A stretch of DNA of 64,000 nucleotides from the NCBI GenBank assembly GCA_914767715.1, contig OU612071.1, forward strand, positions 16,240,948 to 16,304,947, read 5' to 3'. Of the stretch, positions 13,554 to 27,780 are shown in pieces (position 1 is the stretch's first letter; every line of letters begins with the position of its first letter). A model generated the notes under the pieces. It had not been told where the DNA came from. It searched no databases and worked only from the letters and a program-made list of their open reading frames with translations. A program made the translations under genes and the position numbers. The DNA comes from Membranipora membranacea (taxonomy: Eukaryota > Bryozoa > Gymnolaemata > Cheilostomatida > Membraniporidae).

Positions 13554-16500
13554 AATATTAAATATGAGATATAGGGACGTCATCTCAAACCGCAAAACAG
13601 AGTTTCAAGGGTTTCTAAGCGAGTAAAGAATTCTGCCCAATTATTTGATAATTTCCCCAGGACCGTACCTATCGATTTTTGTCGATTTCTTGCAAAATAC
13701 CTAGATAGAAACCGCATTGTCACAGGGAGCTAATATTTTAGATGAGAAATAGGGACATCATTGCGAACTTCAAAACAGAGTTTCAAACGTTTCTAAGATA
13801 GTAAAGAATTCTGCCCAATTATTGGCTATTTTCCCCAGGACCGTACCTATCGATTTTTGTCGATTTCTTGCAAAATACTTCGATATAATACTTATCGTCA
13901 CAGGGAGCTAATATTTTAGATGAGATATAGGGACGTCATTGCGAACTTCAAAACAGAGTTTTAAACGTTTCTAAGCTAGTGAAGAATTCTGCCCAATTAT
14001 TGGCTAAGTTCCCCAGGACCGTACCTATCGATTTTTGTCGATTTTTTGCAAAATACCTAGATCGAAAACGCATCGTCACAAGGAGCTAATATTTGAGATG
14101 AGATATAGGGACGTCATTGCGAACTTCAAAACAGAGTTTCAAACGTTTCTAAGCTAGTAAAGAATACTGCTCAATTATTGGCTAATTTCCCCAGGACCGT
14201 ACCTATCGATTTTTGTCGATTTTTTGCAAAATACCTATATCGAAAACGCATCGTCACAGGGAGCCAATATTTTAGATGAGATATAGGGACGTCATTGCGA
14301 ACTTCAAAACAGAGTTTCAAACGTTTCTAAGCTAGTAAAGAATTCTGCCCAATTATTGGCTAATTTCCCCAGGACCGTACCTATCGATTTTTGTCGATTT
14401 TTTGCAAAATACCTAGATCGAAAACGCATCGTCACAGGGAGCCAATATTTTAGATGAGATATAGGGACGTCATTGCGAACTTCAAGACAGAGTTTCAAAC
14501 GTTTCTAAGCTAGTGAAGAATTCTGCCCAATTATTGGCCAAGTTCCCCAGGACCGTACCTATCGATTTTTGTCGATTTTTTGCAAAATACCTAGATCGAA
14601 AACGCATCGTCACAGGGAGCTAATATTTTAGATGAGATATAGGGACGTCATTGCGAACTTCAAAACAGAGTTTCAAACGTTTCTAAGCTAGTGAAGAATT
14701 CTGCCCAATTATTGGCTAAGTTCCCCAGGACCGTACCTATCGATTTTTGTCGATTTTTTGCAAGATACCTAGATCGAAAACGCATCGTCACAAGGAGCCA
14801 ACATTTTAGATGAGATATAGGGACGTCATTGCGAACTTCAAAACAGAGTTTCAAACGTTTCTAAGCTAGTAAAGAATTCTGACCAATTATTGGCTAATTT
14901 CCCCGGACCGTACCTATCGATTATTGTCGATTTTTTGCAAAATACCTAGATCGAAAACGCATCGTCACAGGGAGCCAATATTTTAGATGAGATATAGGGA
15001 CGTCATTGCGAACTTCAAGACAGAGTTTCAAACGTTTCTAAGCTAGTGAAGAATTCTGCCCAAATATTGGCTAAGTTCCCCAGGACCGTACCTATCGATT
15101 TTTGTCGATTTTTTGCAAAATACCTAGATCGAAAACGCATCGTCACAAGGAGCCAATATTTTAGATGAGATATAGGGACGTCATTGCGAACTTCAAAACA
15201 GAGTTTCAAACGTTTCTAAGCTAGTAAAGAATTCTGCTCAATTATTAGCTAATTTGCCCAGGACCGTACCTATCGATTTTTGTCGATTTTTTGCAAAGTA
15301 CCTAGATCGAAAACGCATCGTCACAGGGAGCTAATATTTTAGATGAGATATAGGGACGTCATTGCGAACTTCAAGACAGAGTTTCAAACGTTTCTAAGCT
15401 AGTGAAGAATTCTGCCCAATTATTGGCTAAGTTCCCCAGGACCGTACCTATCGATTTTTGTCGATTTTTTGCAAAATACCTAGATCGAAAACGCATCCTC
15501 ACAAGGAGCCAATATTTTAGATGAGATATAGGGACGTCATTGCGAACTTCAAAACAGAGTTTCAAACGTTTCTAAGCTAGTAAAGAATTCTGCTCAATTA
15601 TTAGCTAATTTCCCCAGGACCGTACCTATCGATTTTTGTCGATTTTTTGCAAAATACCTAGATCGAAAACGCATCGTCACAGGGAGCCAATATTTTAGAT
15701 GAGATATAGGGACGTCATTGCGAACTTCAAAACAGAGTTTCAAACGTTTCTAAGCTAGTGAAGAATTCTGCCCAATTATTGGCTAAGTTCCCCAGGACCG
15801 TACCTATCGATTTTTGTCGGTTTTTGCAAAATACCTAGATCGAAAACGCATCGTCACAGGGAGCTAATATTTTAGATGAGATATAGGGACGTCATTGCAA
15901 ACTTCAAAACAGAGTTTCAAACGTTTCTAAGCTAGTAAAGAATTTTGCCCAATTATTGGCTATTTTCCCCAGGACCGTACCTATCGATTTTTGTCGATTT
16001 CTTGCAAAATACCTAGATAGAATACGAATCGTCACAGGGAGCTAATATTTTATATGAGATATAGGGACGTCATTGCGAACCTCAAAACAGAGTTTCAAAC
16101 CTTTCTAAGCTAGTAAAGAATTCTGCCCAATTATTGGCTATTTTCCCCAGGACCGTACCTATCGATTTTTGTCGATTTCTTGCAAAATACCTCGATAGAA
16201 TACGAATCGTCACAGGGAGCTAATATTTTATATGAGATATAGGGACGTCATTGCGAACCTCAAAACAGAGTTTGAAGCGTTTCTAAGCGAGTAAATAATT
16301 CTGCCCAATTATTGGCTAATTTCCCCAGGACCGTACCTATCCATTTTTTTTGATTTCTTGCAAAATACCTCGATAGAAGACGCATCGTCACAGGGACCTA
16401 ATATTAAATATGAGATATAGGGACGTCATCTCAAACCTCAAAACAGAGTTTCAAGGGTTTATAAGCGAGTAAAGAATTCTGCCCAATTATTTGCTAATTT

Positions 16501-18178
16501 CCCCAGGACCGTACCTATCGATTTTTGTCGATTTCTTGCAAAATACCTAGATAGAAAACGCATTGTCACAGGGAGCTAATATTTTAGATGAGAAATAGGG
16601 ACATCATTGCGAACTTCAAAACAGAGTTTCAAACGTTTCTAAGATAGTAAAGAATTCTGCCCAATTATTGGCTATTTTCCCCAGGACCGTACCTATCGAT
16701 TTTTGTCGATTTCTTGCAAAATACTTCGATATAATACTTATCGTCACAGGGAGCTAATATTTTAGATGAGATATAGGGACGTCATTGCGAACTTCAAAAC
16801 AGAGTTTTAAACGTTTCAAAGCTAGTGAAGAATTCTGCCCAATTATTGGCTAAGTTCCCCAGGACCGTACCTATCGATTTTTGTCGATTTTTTGCATAAT
16901 ACCTAGATCGAAAACGCATCGTCACAAGGAGCCAATATTTTAGATGAGATATAGGGACGTCATTGCGAACTTCAAAACAGAGTTTCAAACGTTTCTAAGC
17001 TAGTAAAGAATTCTGCTCAATTATTGGCTAATTTCCCCAGGACCGTACCTATCGATTTTTGTCGATTTTTTGCAAAATACCTAGATCGAAAACGCATCGT
17101 CACAGGGCGCCAATATTTTAGATGAGATATAGGGACGTCATTGCGAACTTCAAAAGAGAGTTTCAAACGTTTCTAAGCTAGTGAAGAATTCTGCCCAATT
17201 ATTGGCTAATTTCCCCAGGACCGTACCTATCGATTTTTGTCGATTTCTTGCAAAATACCTAGATAGAATACGAATCGTCACAGGGAGCTAATATTTTATA
17301 TGAGATATAGGGACGTCATTGCGAACCTCAAAACAGAGTTTCAAAGCTTTCTTAGCTAGTAAAGAATTCTGCCCAATTATTGCCTATTTTCCCAAGGACC
17401 GTACCTATCGATTTTTGTCGATTTCTTGCAAAATACCTCGATAGAATACGAATTGTCACAGGGAGCTAATATTTTATATGAGATATAGGGACGTCATTGC
17501 GAACCTCAAAACAGAGTTTCAAGCGTTTCTAAGCGAGTAAATAATTCTGCTCAATTATTGGCTAATTTCCCCAGGACCGTACCTATCCATTTTTGTTGAT
17601 TTCTTGCAAAATACCTCGATAGAAGACGCATCGTCACAGGGAGCTAATATTAAATATGAGATATAGGGACGTCATCTCAAACCTCAAAGCAGAGTTTCAA
17701 GGGTTTCTAAGCGAGTAAAGGATTCTGCCCAATTATTTGCTAATTTCCCCAGGACCGTACCTATCGATTTTTGTCGATTTCTTGCAAAATACCTAGATAG
17801 AAAACGCATTGTCACAGGGAGCTAATATTTTAGATGAGAAATAGGGACATCATTGCGAACTTCAAAACAGAGTTTCAAACGTTTCTAAGATAGTAAAGAA
17901 TTCTGCCCAATTATTGGCTTTTTTCCCCAGGACCGTACCTATCGATTTTTGTCGATTTTTTGCAAAATTCCTAGATAGAAAACGCATCGTAACAGGGAGC
18001 TAATATTTGAGATGAGATATAGGGACGTCATTGCAAACTTCAAAACAGAGTTTCAAACGTTTCTAAGCGAGTAAAGAATTCTGCCCAATTATTGGCTAAG
18101 TTCCCCAGGACCGTACCTATCGATTTTTGTCGATTTTTTGCAAAATACCTAGCTCGAAAAAACATCGTCACAGGGAGG

Positions 18179-21100
18179 CAATATTTTAGATGAGATATAG
18201 GGACGTCATTGCGAACTTCAAAACAGAGTTTCAAACGTTTCTCAGCTATTAAAGAATTCTGCCCAATTATTGGCTAATTTCCCCAGGACCGTACCTATCG
18301 ATTTTTGTCGATTTTTTGCAAAATACCTAGATCGAAAACGCATCGTCACAGGGAGCCAATATTTTAGATGAGATATAGGGACGTCATTGCGAACTTCAAG
18401 ACAGAGTTTCAAACGTTTCTAAGCTAGTGAAGAATTCTGCCCAATTATTGGCCAAGTTCCCCAGGACCGTACCTATCGATTTTTGTCGATTTTTTGCAAA
18501 ATACCTAGATCGAAAACGCATCGTCACAGGGAGCTAATATTTTAGATGAGATATAGGGACGTCATTGCGAACTTCAAAACAGAGTTTCAAACGTTTCTAA
18601 GCTAGTGAAGAATTCTGCCCAATTATTGGCTAAGTTCCCCAGGACCGTACCTATCGATTTTTGTCGATTTTTTGCAAGATACCTAGATCGAAAACGCATC
18701 GTCACAAGGAGCCAACATTTTAGATGAGATATAGGGACGTCATTGCGAACTTCAAAACAGAGTTTCAAACGCTTCTAAGCTAGTAAAGAATTCTGACCAA
18801 TTATTGGCTAATTTCCCCGGACCGTACCTATCGATTTTTGTCGATTTTTTGCAAAATACCTAGATCGAAAACGCATCGTCACAGGGAGCCAATATTTTAG
18901 ATGAGATATAGGGACGTCATTGCGAACTTCAAGACAGAGTTTCAAACGTTTCTAAGCTAGTGAAGAATTCTGCCCAAATATTGGCTAAGTTCCCCAGGAC
19001 CGTACCTATCGATTTTTGTCGATTTTTTGCAAAATACCTAGATCGAAAACGCATCGTCACAAGAAGCCAATATTTTAGATGAGATATAGGGACGTCATTG
19101 CGAACTTCAAAACAGAGTTTCAAACGTTTCTAAGCTAGTAAAGAATTCTGCTCAATTATTAGCTAATTTGCTCAGGACCGTACCTATCGATTTTTGTCGA
19201 TTTTTTGCAAAGTACCTAGATCGAAAACGCATCATCACAGGGAGCTAATATTTTAGATGAGATATAGGGACGTCATTGCGAACTTCAAGACAGAGTTTCA
19301 AACGTTTCTAAGCAAGTGAAGAATTCTGCCCAATTATTGGCTAAGTTCCCCAGGACCGTACCTATCGATTTTTGTCGATTTTTTGCAAAATACCTAGATC
19401 GAAAACGCATCCTCACAAGGAGCCAATATTTTAGATGAGATATAGGGACGTCATTGCGAACTTCAAAACAGAGTTTCAAACGTTTCTAAGCTAGTAAAGA
19501 ATTCTGCTCAATTATTAGCTAATTTCCCCAGGACCGTACCTATCGATTTTTGTCGATTTTTTGCAAAATACCTAGATCGAAAACGCATCGTCACAGGGAG
19601 CCAATATTTTAGATGAGATATAGGGACGTCATTGCGAACTTCAAAACAGAGTTTCAAACGTTTCTAAGCTAGTGAAGAATTCTGCCCAATTATTGGCTAA
19701 GTTCCCCAGGACCGTACCTATCGATTTTTGTCGATTTTTTGCAAAATACCTAGATCGAAAACGCATCGTCACAGGGAGCTAATATTTTAGATGAGATATA
19801 GGGACGTCATTGCAAACTTCAAAACAGAGTTTCAAACGTTTCTAAGGTAGTAAAGAATTTTGCCCAATTATTGGCTATTTTCCCCAGGACCGTACCTATC
19901 GATTTTTGTCGATTTCTTGCAAAATACCTAGATAGAATACGAATCGTCACAGGGAGCTAATATTTTATATGAGATATAGGGACGTCATTGCGAACCTCAA
20001 AACAGAGTTTCAAACCTTTCTAAGCTAGTAAAGAATTCTGCCCAATTATTGGCTATTTTCCCCAGGACCGTACCTATCGATTTTTGTCGATTTCTTGCAA
20101 AATACCTCGATAGAATACGAATCGTCATAGGGAGCTAATATTTTATATGAGATATAGGGACGTCATTGCGAACCTCAAAACAGAGTTTCAAGCGTTTCTA
20201 AGCGAGTAAATAATCCTGCCCAATTATTGGCTAATTTCCCCAGGACCGTACCTATCCATTTTTGTTGATTTCTTGCAAAATACCTCGATAGAAGACGCTT
20301 CGTCACAGGGACCTAATATTAAATATGAGATATAGGGACGTCATCTCAAACCTCAAAACAGAGTTTCAAGGGTTTCTAAGCGAGTAAATAATTCTGCCCA
20401 ATTATTTGCTAATTTCCCCAGGACCGTACCTATTGATTTTTGTCGATTTCTTGCAAAATACCTAGAAAGAAAAAGCATCGTTACAGGAAGCTAATATTTT
20501 AGATGAGATATAGGGACGTCATTGCGAACTTCAAAACAGAGTTTCAAACGATTCTAAGCTAGTAAAGAACTCTGCCCATTATTGGCTAATTTCCCCTGAC
20601 CGTACCTATCGATTTTTGTTGATTTCTTGCAAAATACCTAGATAGAAAACGCATCGTCACAGGGAGCTAATATTTTAGATGAGATATAGGGACGTCATTG
20701 CAAACGTCAAAACAGAGTTTCAAACGTTTCTAAGCCAGTAAAGAATTTTTGCCCAATTATTGGCTATTTTCCCCAGGACCGTACCTATCGGTTTTTGTCG
20801 ATTTCTTGCAAAATACTTAGATAGAAAACGCATCGTTACAGGGAGCTAATATTTTAGATGAGATATAGAGACGTCATTGCGAACCTCAAAACAGAGTTTC
20901 AAGCGTTTCTAAGCTAGTAAAGAATTCTGCCCATTATTGGCTATTTTCCCCAGGACCGTACCTATCGGTTTTTGTCGATTTCTTCCAAAATACCTAGAAA
21001 GAAAAAGCATCGTTACAGGAAGCTAATATTTTAGATGAGATATAGAGACGTCATTGCGAACCTCAAAACAGAGTTTCAAGCGTTTCTAAAATAGTAAAGA

Positions 21101-23019
21101 ATTCTGCCCAATTATTGGCTAAATTCCCCAGGACCGTACCTATCGATTTTTGTTGATTTCTTGCAAAATACCTAGATAGAAAACGCATCGTCACAGGGAG
21201 CTAATATTTTAGATGAGATTTAGGGATGTCATTGCCATCTTCAAAACAGAGTTTCAAACGTATCTAAGCTAGTAAAGAATTCTGCCCAATTAATGGCTAA
21301 TTTCCCAAGGACGGTATCTATCGATTTTTGTCGATTTCTTGCAAAATACCTAGATAGAAAACGCATCGTCACAGGGAGCTAATGTTTTATATGAGATATA
21401 GGGACGTCATTGCCAACTTCAAAACAGAGTTTCAAATGTTTCTAAGCTAGTAAATAATTCTGCCCAGTTATTGGCTAATTTCCCAAGGACCGTACTTATC
21501 GATTTTTGTCGATTTCTTGCAAAATACCTAGATAGAAAACGCATCGTTACAGGGAGCTAATATTTTATATGAGATATAGAGACGTCATTGCGAACCTCAA
21601 AACAGAGTTTCAAGCGTTTCTAAGCCAGTAAAGAATTTTGCCCAATTATTGGGTAATTTCCCCAGGACCGTACCTATGGATTTTTGTCGATATCTTGCAA
21701 AACACTTAGATAGAAAAGGCATCGTTACAGGGAGCTAATGTTTTAGATGAGATATAGGGACGTCATTGCGAACTTCAAAACAGAGTTTCAAACGTTTCTA
21801 AGCTAGTAAAGAATTCTGCCCATTATTGGCTGCTTTCCCCAGGACCGTACCTATCGATTTTTGTCGATTTCTTGTAAAATACCTAGATAGAAAACGCAGC
21901 GTCACAAGGAGCTAATATTTTATATGAGATATAGGGACGTCATTGCAAACGTCAAAACAGAGTTTCAAACGTTTCTAAGCCAGTAAAGAATTCTGCCCAA
22001 TTATTGGCTATTTTCCCCAAGACCGTACCTATCGGTTTTTGTCGATTTCTTGCAAAATACTTAGATAGAAAACGCATCGTTACAGGGAGCTAATATTTTA
22101 GATGAGATATAGAGACGTCATTGCGAACCTCAAAACAGAGTTTCAAGCGTTTCTAAGCTAGTAAAGAATTCTTCCCATTATTGGCTATTTTCCCCAGGAC
22201 CGTACCTATCGGTTTTTGTCGATTTCTTCCAAAATACCTAGAAAGAAAAAGCATCGTTACAGGAAGCTAATATTTTAGATGAGATTTAGGGATGTCATTG
22301 CCAACTTCAAAACAGAGTTTCAAACGTATCTAAGCTAGTAAAGAATTCTGCCCAATTATTGGCTAATTTCCCAAGGACCGTATCTATCGATTTTTGTCGA
22401 TTTCTTGCAAAATACCTAGATAGAAAACGCATCGTCACAGGGAGCTAATGTTTTATATGAGATATAGGGACGTCATTGCCAACTTCAAAACAGAGTTTCA
22501 AACGTTTCTAAGCTAGTAAAGAATTCTGCCCAGTTATTGGCTAATTTCCCAAGGACCGTACTTATCGATTTTTGTCGATTTCTTGCAAAATACCTAGATA
22601 GAAAACGCATCGTTACAGGGAGCTAATATTTTATATGAGATATAGAGACGTCATTGCGAACCTCAAAACAGAGTTTCAAGCGTTTCTAAGCCAGTAAAGA
22701 ATTCTGCCCAATTATTGGGTAATTTCCCCAGGACCGTACCTATCGATTTTTGTCGATATCTTGCAAAACACTTAGATAGAAAAGGCATCGTTACAGGGAG
22801 CTAATGTTTTAGATGAGATATAGGGACGTCATTGCGAACTTCAAAACAGAGTTTCAAACGTTTCTAAGCTAGTAAAGAATTCTGCCCATTATTGGCTAAT
22901 TTCCCCAGGACCGTACCTATCGATTTTTGTCGATTTCTTGTAAAATACCTAGATAGAAAACGCAGCGTCACAAGGAGCTAATATTTTATATGAGATATAG
23001 GGACGTCATTGTAAACGTC
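18179..23019 (+). repeat. 4.84-kb segmental duplication, copy 1
   Basis: This segment recurs at 27,781-32,620, displaced by 9,601-9,602 bp. It spans two A-type dimers, a C block with its aatattaaat monomer at 20,315, the A-to-B boundary near 20.4 kb, and two 6-monomer B units. Differences between copies are rare single bases or indels, for example gaatttttgccc at about 20,747 against gaattctgccc in copy 2. Shared rare states include gggaggcaat, gccatcttc and gaattcttccc. Confidence 0.92.
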
Positions 23020-23331
23020 AAAACAGAGTTTCAAACGTTTCTAAGCCAGTAAAGAATTCTGCCCAATTATTGGCTATTTTTCCCAGGACCGTACCTATCG
23101 GTTTTTGTCGATTTCTTGCAAAATACTCAGATAGAAAACGCATCGTTACAGGGAGCTAATATTTTAGATGAGATATAGAGACGTCATTGCGAACCTCAAA
23201 ACAGAGTTTCAAGCGTTTCTAAGCTAGTAAAGAATTCTGCCCATTATTGGCTATTTTCCCCAGGACCGTACCTATCGGTTTTTGTCGATTTCTTCCAAAA
23301 TACCTAGAAAGAAAAAGCATCGTTACAGGAA
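21200..23331 (+). repeat. Two copies of a 1,066-bp six-monomer HOR
   Basis: About 21,200-22,265 recurs at 22,266-23,331, displaced by 1,066 bp (6 x 178 minus 2). Paired markers are gatttagggatg, aaaaggcatcg with aatgtttt, and cgcagcgtcacaagg (21,896 and 22,962). The same pair appears again within the 27.8-32.6 kb duplicate. Confidence 0.85.
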
Positions 23332-26300
23332 GCTAATATTTTAGATGAGATATAGAGACGTCATTGCGAACTTCAAAACAGAGTTTCAAGCGTTTCTAAG
23401 ATAGTAAAGAATTCTGCCCAATTATGTGCTATATTCCCCAGGACCGTACCTATCGATTTTTGTCGATTTCTTGCAAAATACCTAGATAGAAAATGCATCG
23501 TTACAGGGAGCTAATATTTTAGATGAGATATAGAGACGTCATTGCGAACCTCAAAACAGAGTTTCAAGCGTTTCTAAGCTAGTAAAGAATTCTGCCTATT
23601 ATTGGCTATTTTCCCCAGGACCGTACCTATGGTTTTTTTTTGATTTCTTGCAAAATACCTAGATAGAAAAAGCATCGTTACAGGAAGCTAATATTTTAGA
23701 TGAGATATAGAGACGTCATTGCGAACCTCAAAACAGAGTTTCAAGCGTTTCTAAGCTAGTAAAGAATTCTGCCCATTATTGGCTTTTTTCCCCAGGACCG
23801 TACCTATCGATTTTTGTCGATTTCTTGCAAAATGCCTAGATAGAAAACGGATCGTCACAGGGAGCTAAAATTTTAGATGAGATATAGGGACGTCATTGCG
23901 AACATCAAAGCAGAGTTTCAAACGTTTCTAAGCTAGTAAAGAATTCTGCCCAATTATTGGCTATTTTCCCCAGGACCGTACCTCTCGATTTTTTTGGATT
24001 TCTTGCAAAATACCTAGATAGAAAACGCATCGTTACAGGAAGCTAATATTTTAGATGAGATATAGAGACGTCATTGCGAACCTCAAAACAGAGTTTCAAG
24101 CGTTTCTAAGCTAGTAAAGAATTCTGCCGAATTATTAGCTATTTTCCCCAGGACCGTACCTCTCGATTTTTTTGGATTTCTTGCAAAATACCTAGATGGA
24201 AAACGCTTCGTTACAGGAAGCTAATATTTTAGATGAGATATAGAGACGTCATTGCGAACCTCAAAACAGAGTTTCAAGCGTTTCTAAGCTAGTAAAGAAT
24301 TCTGCCCAATTATTAGCTAATTTCCCTAGGACCGTACCTATCGATTTTTGTCGATTTCTTGCAAAATACCTAGATAGAAAACGCATCGTTACAGGGAGCT
24401 AATATTTTAGATGAGATATAGAGATTTCATTGCGAACCTCAAAACAGAGTTTCAAGCGTTTCTCAGCTAGTAAATAATTTTCCCAATTATTGGCTTATTT
24501 CCCCAGGATCGTACCTATCGATTTTTGTCGATTTCTTGCAAAATACCTAGATAGAAAACGCATCGTCACAGGGAGCTAATATTTTAGATGAGATTTAGGG
24601 ACGTCATTGCGAACTTAAAAAAAAGAGAGTTTCAAACGTTTCTAAGCTAGTAAATAATTCTGCCCAATTATTGGCTAATCTCCCAAGGACCGTACCTCTC
24701 GATTTTTGTCGATTTCTTGCAAAATACCTAGATAGAAAACGCATCGTTACAGGGAGCTATTATTTTAGATGAGATATAGAGACGTCATTGCGAACCTCAA
24801 AACCGAGTTTCAAGCGTTTCTAAGCCAGTAAAGAATTCGGCCCAATTATTGGCTAATTTCCCCAGGACCGTACCTATCGATTTTTGTCGATTTCTTGCAA
24901 AATACCTAGATAGAAAACGCATCGTCACAGGGAGCTAATATTTTATATGAGATATAGGGACGTCATTGCCAACTTCAAAACAGAGTTTCAAGCGTTTCTA
25001 AGCCAGTAAAGAATTTTGCCCAATTATGTGCTATGTTCCCCAGGACCGTACCTATCCATTTTTGTCGATTTCTTGCAAAATACCTAGATAGAAAACGCAT
25101 CTTCGCAGGGAGCTAATATTTTAGATGAGATATAGGGACGTCATTGCAAACGTCAAAACAGAGTTTCAAACGTTTCTAAGCTAGTAAAGAATTCTGCCCA
25201 ATTATTGGCTATTTTCCCCAGGACCGTACCTATCGGTTTTTGTCGATTTCTTGCAAAATACCTAGATAGAAAACGCATCGTTACAGGGAGCTAATATTTT
25301 AGATGAGATATAGAGACGTCATTGCGAACCTCAAAACAGAGTTTCAAGCGTTTCTAAGCCAGTAAAGAATTCTGCCCAATTATGTGCTATATTCCCCAGG
25401 ACCGTACCTATCGATTTTTGTCGATTTCTTGCAAAATACCTAGATAGAAAACGCATCTTCGCAGGGAGCGAATATTTTAGATGAGATATAGGGACGTCAT
25501 TGCAAACGTCAAAACAGAGTTTCAAACGTTTCTAAGCTAGTAAAGAATTCTGCCCAATTATTGGCTATTTTCCCCAGGACCGTACCTATCGGTTTTTGTC
25601 GATTTCTTCCAAAATACCTAGAAAGAAAAAGCATCGTTACAGGAAGCTAATAGTTTAGATGAGATATAGAGACGTCATTGCGAACTTCAAAACAGAGTTT
25701 AAAGCGTTTCTAAGATAGTAAAGAATTCTGCCCAATTATGTGCTATATTCCCCAGGACCGTACCTATCGATTTTTGTCGATTTCTTGCAAAATACCTAGA
25801 TAGAAAATGCATCGTTACAGGGAGCTAATATTTTAGATGAGATATAGAGACGTCATTGCGAACCTCAAAACAGAGTTTCAAGCGTTTCTAAGCTAGTAAA
25901 GAATTCTGCCCATTATTGGCTTTTTTCCCCAGGACCGTACCTATCGATTTTTGTCGATTTCTTGCAAAATACCTAGATAGAAAATGCATCGTTACAGGGA
26001 GCTAATATTTTAGATGAGATATAGAGACGTCATTGCGAACCTCAAAACAGAGTTTCAAGCGTTTCTAAGCTAGTAAAGAATTCTGCCCATTATTGGCTTT
26101 TTTCCCCAGGACCGTACCTATCGATTTTTTTCGATTTCTTGCAAAATACCTAGATAGAAAAAGCATCGTTACAGGAAGCTAATATTTTAGATGAGATATA
26201 GAGACGTCATTGCGAACCTCAAAACAGAGTTTCAAGCGTTTCTAAAATAGTAAAGAATTCTGCCCAATTATTGGCTAAATTCCCCAGGACCGTACCTATC

Positions 26301-26699
26301 GATTTTTGTGGATATCTTGCGAAATACCTAGATAGAAAACGCATCGTCACAGGGAGCTAATATTTTAGATGAGATTTAGGGATGTCATTGCCAACTTCAA
26401 AACAGAGTTTCAAACGTTTCTAAGCTAGTAAAGAATTCTGCCAAATTATTGGCTAATTTCCCAAGGACCGTATCTATCGATTTTTGCCGATTGCTTGCAA
26501 AATACCTAGATAGAAAAGGCATCGTCACAGGGAGCTAATGTTTTATATGAGATATAGGGACGTCATTGCCAACTTCAAAACAGAGTTTCAAACGTTTCTA
26601 AGCTAGTAAAGAATTCTGCCCAATTATTGGCTACTTTCCCCAGGACCGTACCTATCGATTTTTGTCGATTTCTTGCAAAATACCTAGATAGAAAACGCA

Positions 26700-27778
26700 T
26701 CGTTACAGGGAGCTAATATTTTATATGAGATATAGAGACGTCATTGCGAACCTCAAAACAGAGTTTCAAGCGTTTCTAAGCCAGTAAAGAATTCTGCCCA
26801 ATTATTGGGTAATTTCCCCAGGACCGTACCTATCGATTTTTGTCGATATCTTGCAAAACACTTAGATAGAAAAGGCATCGTTACAGGGAGCTAATGTTTT
26901 AGATGAGATATAGGGACGTCATTGCGAACTTCAAAACAGAGTTTCAAACGTTTCTAAGCTAGTAAAGAATTCTGCCCATTATTGGCTACTTTCCCCAGGA
27001 CCGTACCTATCGATTTTTGTCGATTTCTTGTAAAATACCTAGATAGAAAACGCAGCGTCACAAGGAGCTAATATTTTATATGAGATATAGGGACGTCATT
27101 GCGAACTTCAAGACTGAGTTTCAAACGTTTCTAAGCTAGTAAAGAATTCTGCCAAATTATTGGCTAATTTCCCCAGGACCGTACCTATTGATTTTTGTCG
27201 ATTTCTTGCAAAATGCCTAGATAGAAAACGGATCGTCACAGGGAGCTAATATTTTAGATGAGATATAGGGATGTCATTGCCAACTTCAAAACAGAGTTTC
27301 AAACGTATCTAAGCTAGTAAAGAATTCTGCCCAATTATTGGCTATTTTCCCCAGGACCGTACCTCTCGATTTTTTTGGATTTCTTGCAAAATACCTAGAT
27401 AGAAAACGCATCGTTACAGGAAGCTAATATTTTAGACGAGATATAGGGACGTCATTGCCAACTTCAAAACAGAGTTTCAAACGTTTCTAAGCTAGTAAAG
27501 AATTCTGCCCAATTATTAGCTAATTTCCCAAGGACCGTATTTATCGATTTTTGTCAATTTCTTGCAAAATACCTAGATAGAAAACGCATCGTCACAGGGA
27601 GCTAATATTTTATATGAGATATAGGGACGTCATTGCCAACTTCAAAACAGAGTTTCAAATGTTTCTAAGCTAGTAAATAATTCTGCCCAGTTATTGGCTA
27701 ATTTCCCAAGGACCGTACTTATCGATTTTTGTCGATTTCTTGCAAAATACCTAGATAGAAAACGCATCGTTACAGGGA
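26700..27778 (+). repeat. B segment duplicated at about 32.2-33.3 kb
   Basis: This roughly 1.1-kb stretch recurs 5,511 bp downstream. Rare states shared by both are caagactgag (27,110 and 32,621), aatgcctag with acggatcg, and cgtatttatcg with gtcaatttc. The copies separate where the first enters the A-type island (27,780) and the second continues in B-type monomers (about 33,290). Confidence 0.8.
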
Positions 27779-27780
27779 GG

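Larger units (their letters stand above)
1..20479 (+). repeat. A/C-type satellite domain
   Basis: A-type monomers (ttttttgc, gatcgaaa) dominate here and are interrupted by about ten blocks of C-type monomers. C blocks carry tttcttgc, gatagaat or gatagaag, tccatttttgttg, and one unit with aatattaaat followed by acgtcatctcaaacc. Blocks containing that tagged unit are centred near 2.5, 4.7, 7.1, 8.9, 10.2, 12.3, 13.6, 16.4, 17.6 and 20.3 kb. As far as I could read, the B-type gttacagg state does not occur before about 20,479. There is no non-satellite sequence in this domain. Confidence 0.9.
20480..27780 (+). repeat. B-type satellite domain, irregular part
   Basis: Only B-type monomers occur here (tttcttgc, gatagaaa, gttacagg or gtcacagg). 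Several sub-variants are mixed: gatttaggg with gccaac, gtgctatattcc, ggtttttgtcg with tttcttcc, cttcgcaggg, and the eight-A unit at 24,611. Apart from the 6-mer at 21.2-23.3 kb I see no single long period, and no non-satellite sequence. Confidence 0.85.

Noticed and set aside
23631-23642. Long T run as a terminator or polymerase III stop
   Set aside because: T-rich stretches such as this occur in every monomer as part of the satellite, with no adjacent RNA gene.
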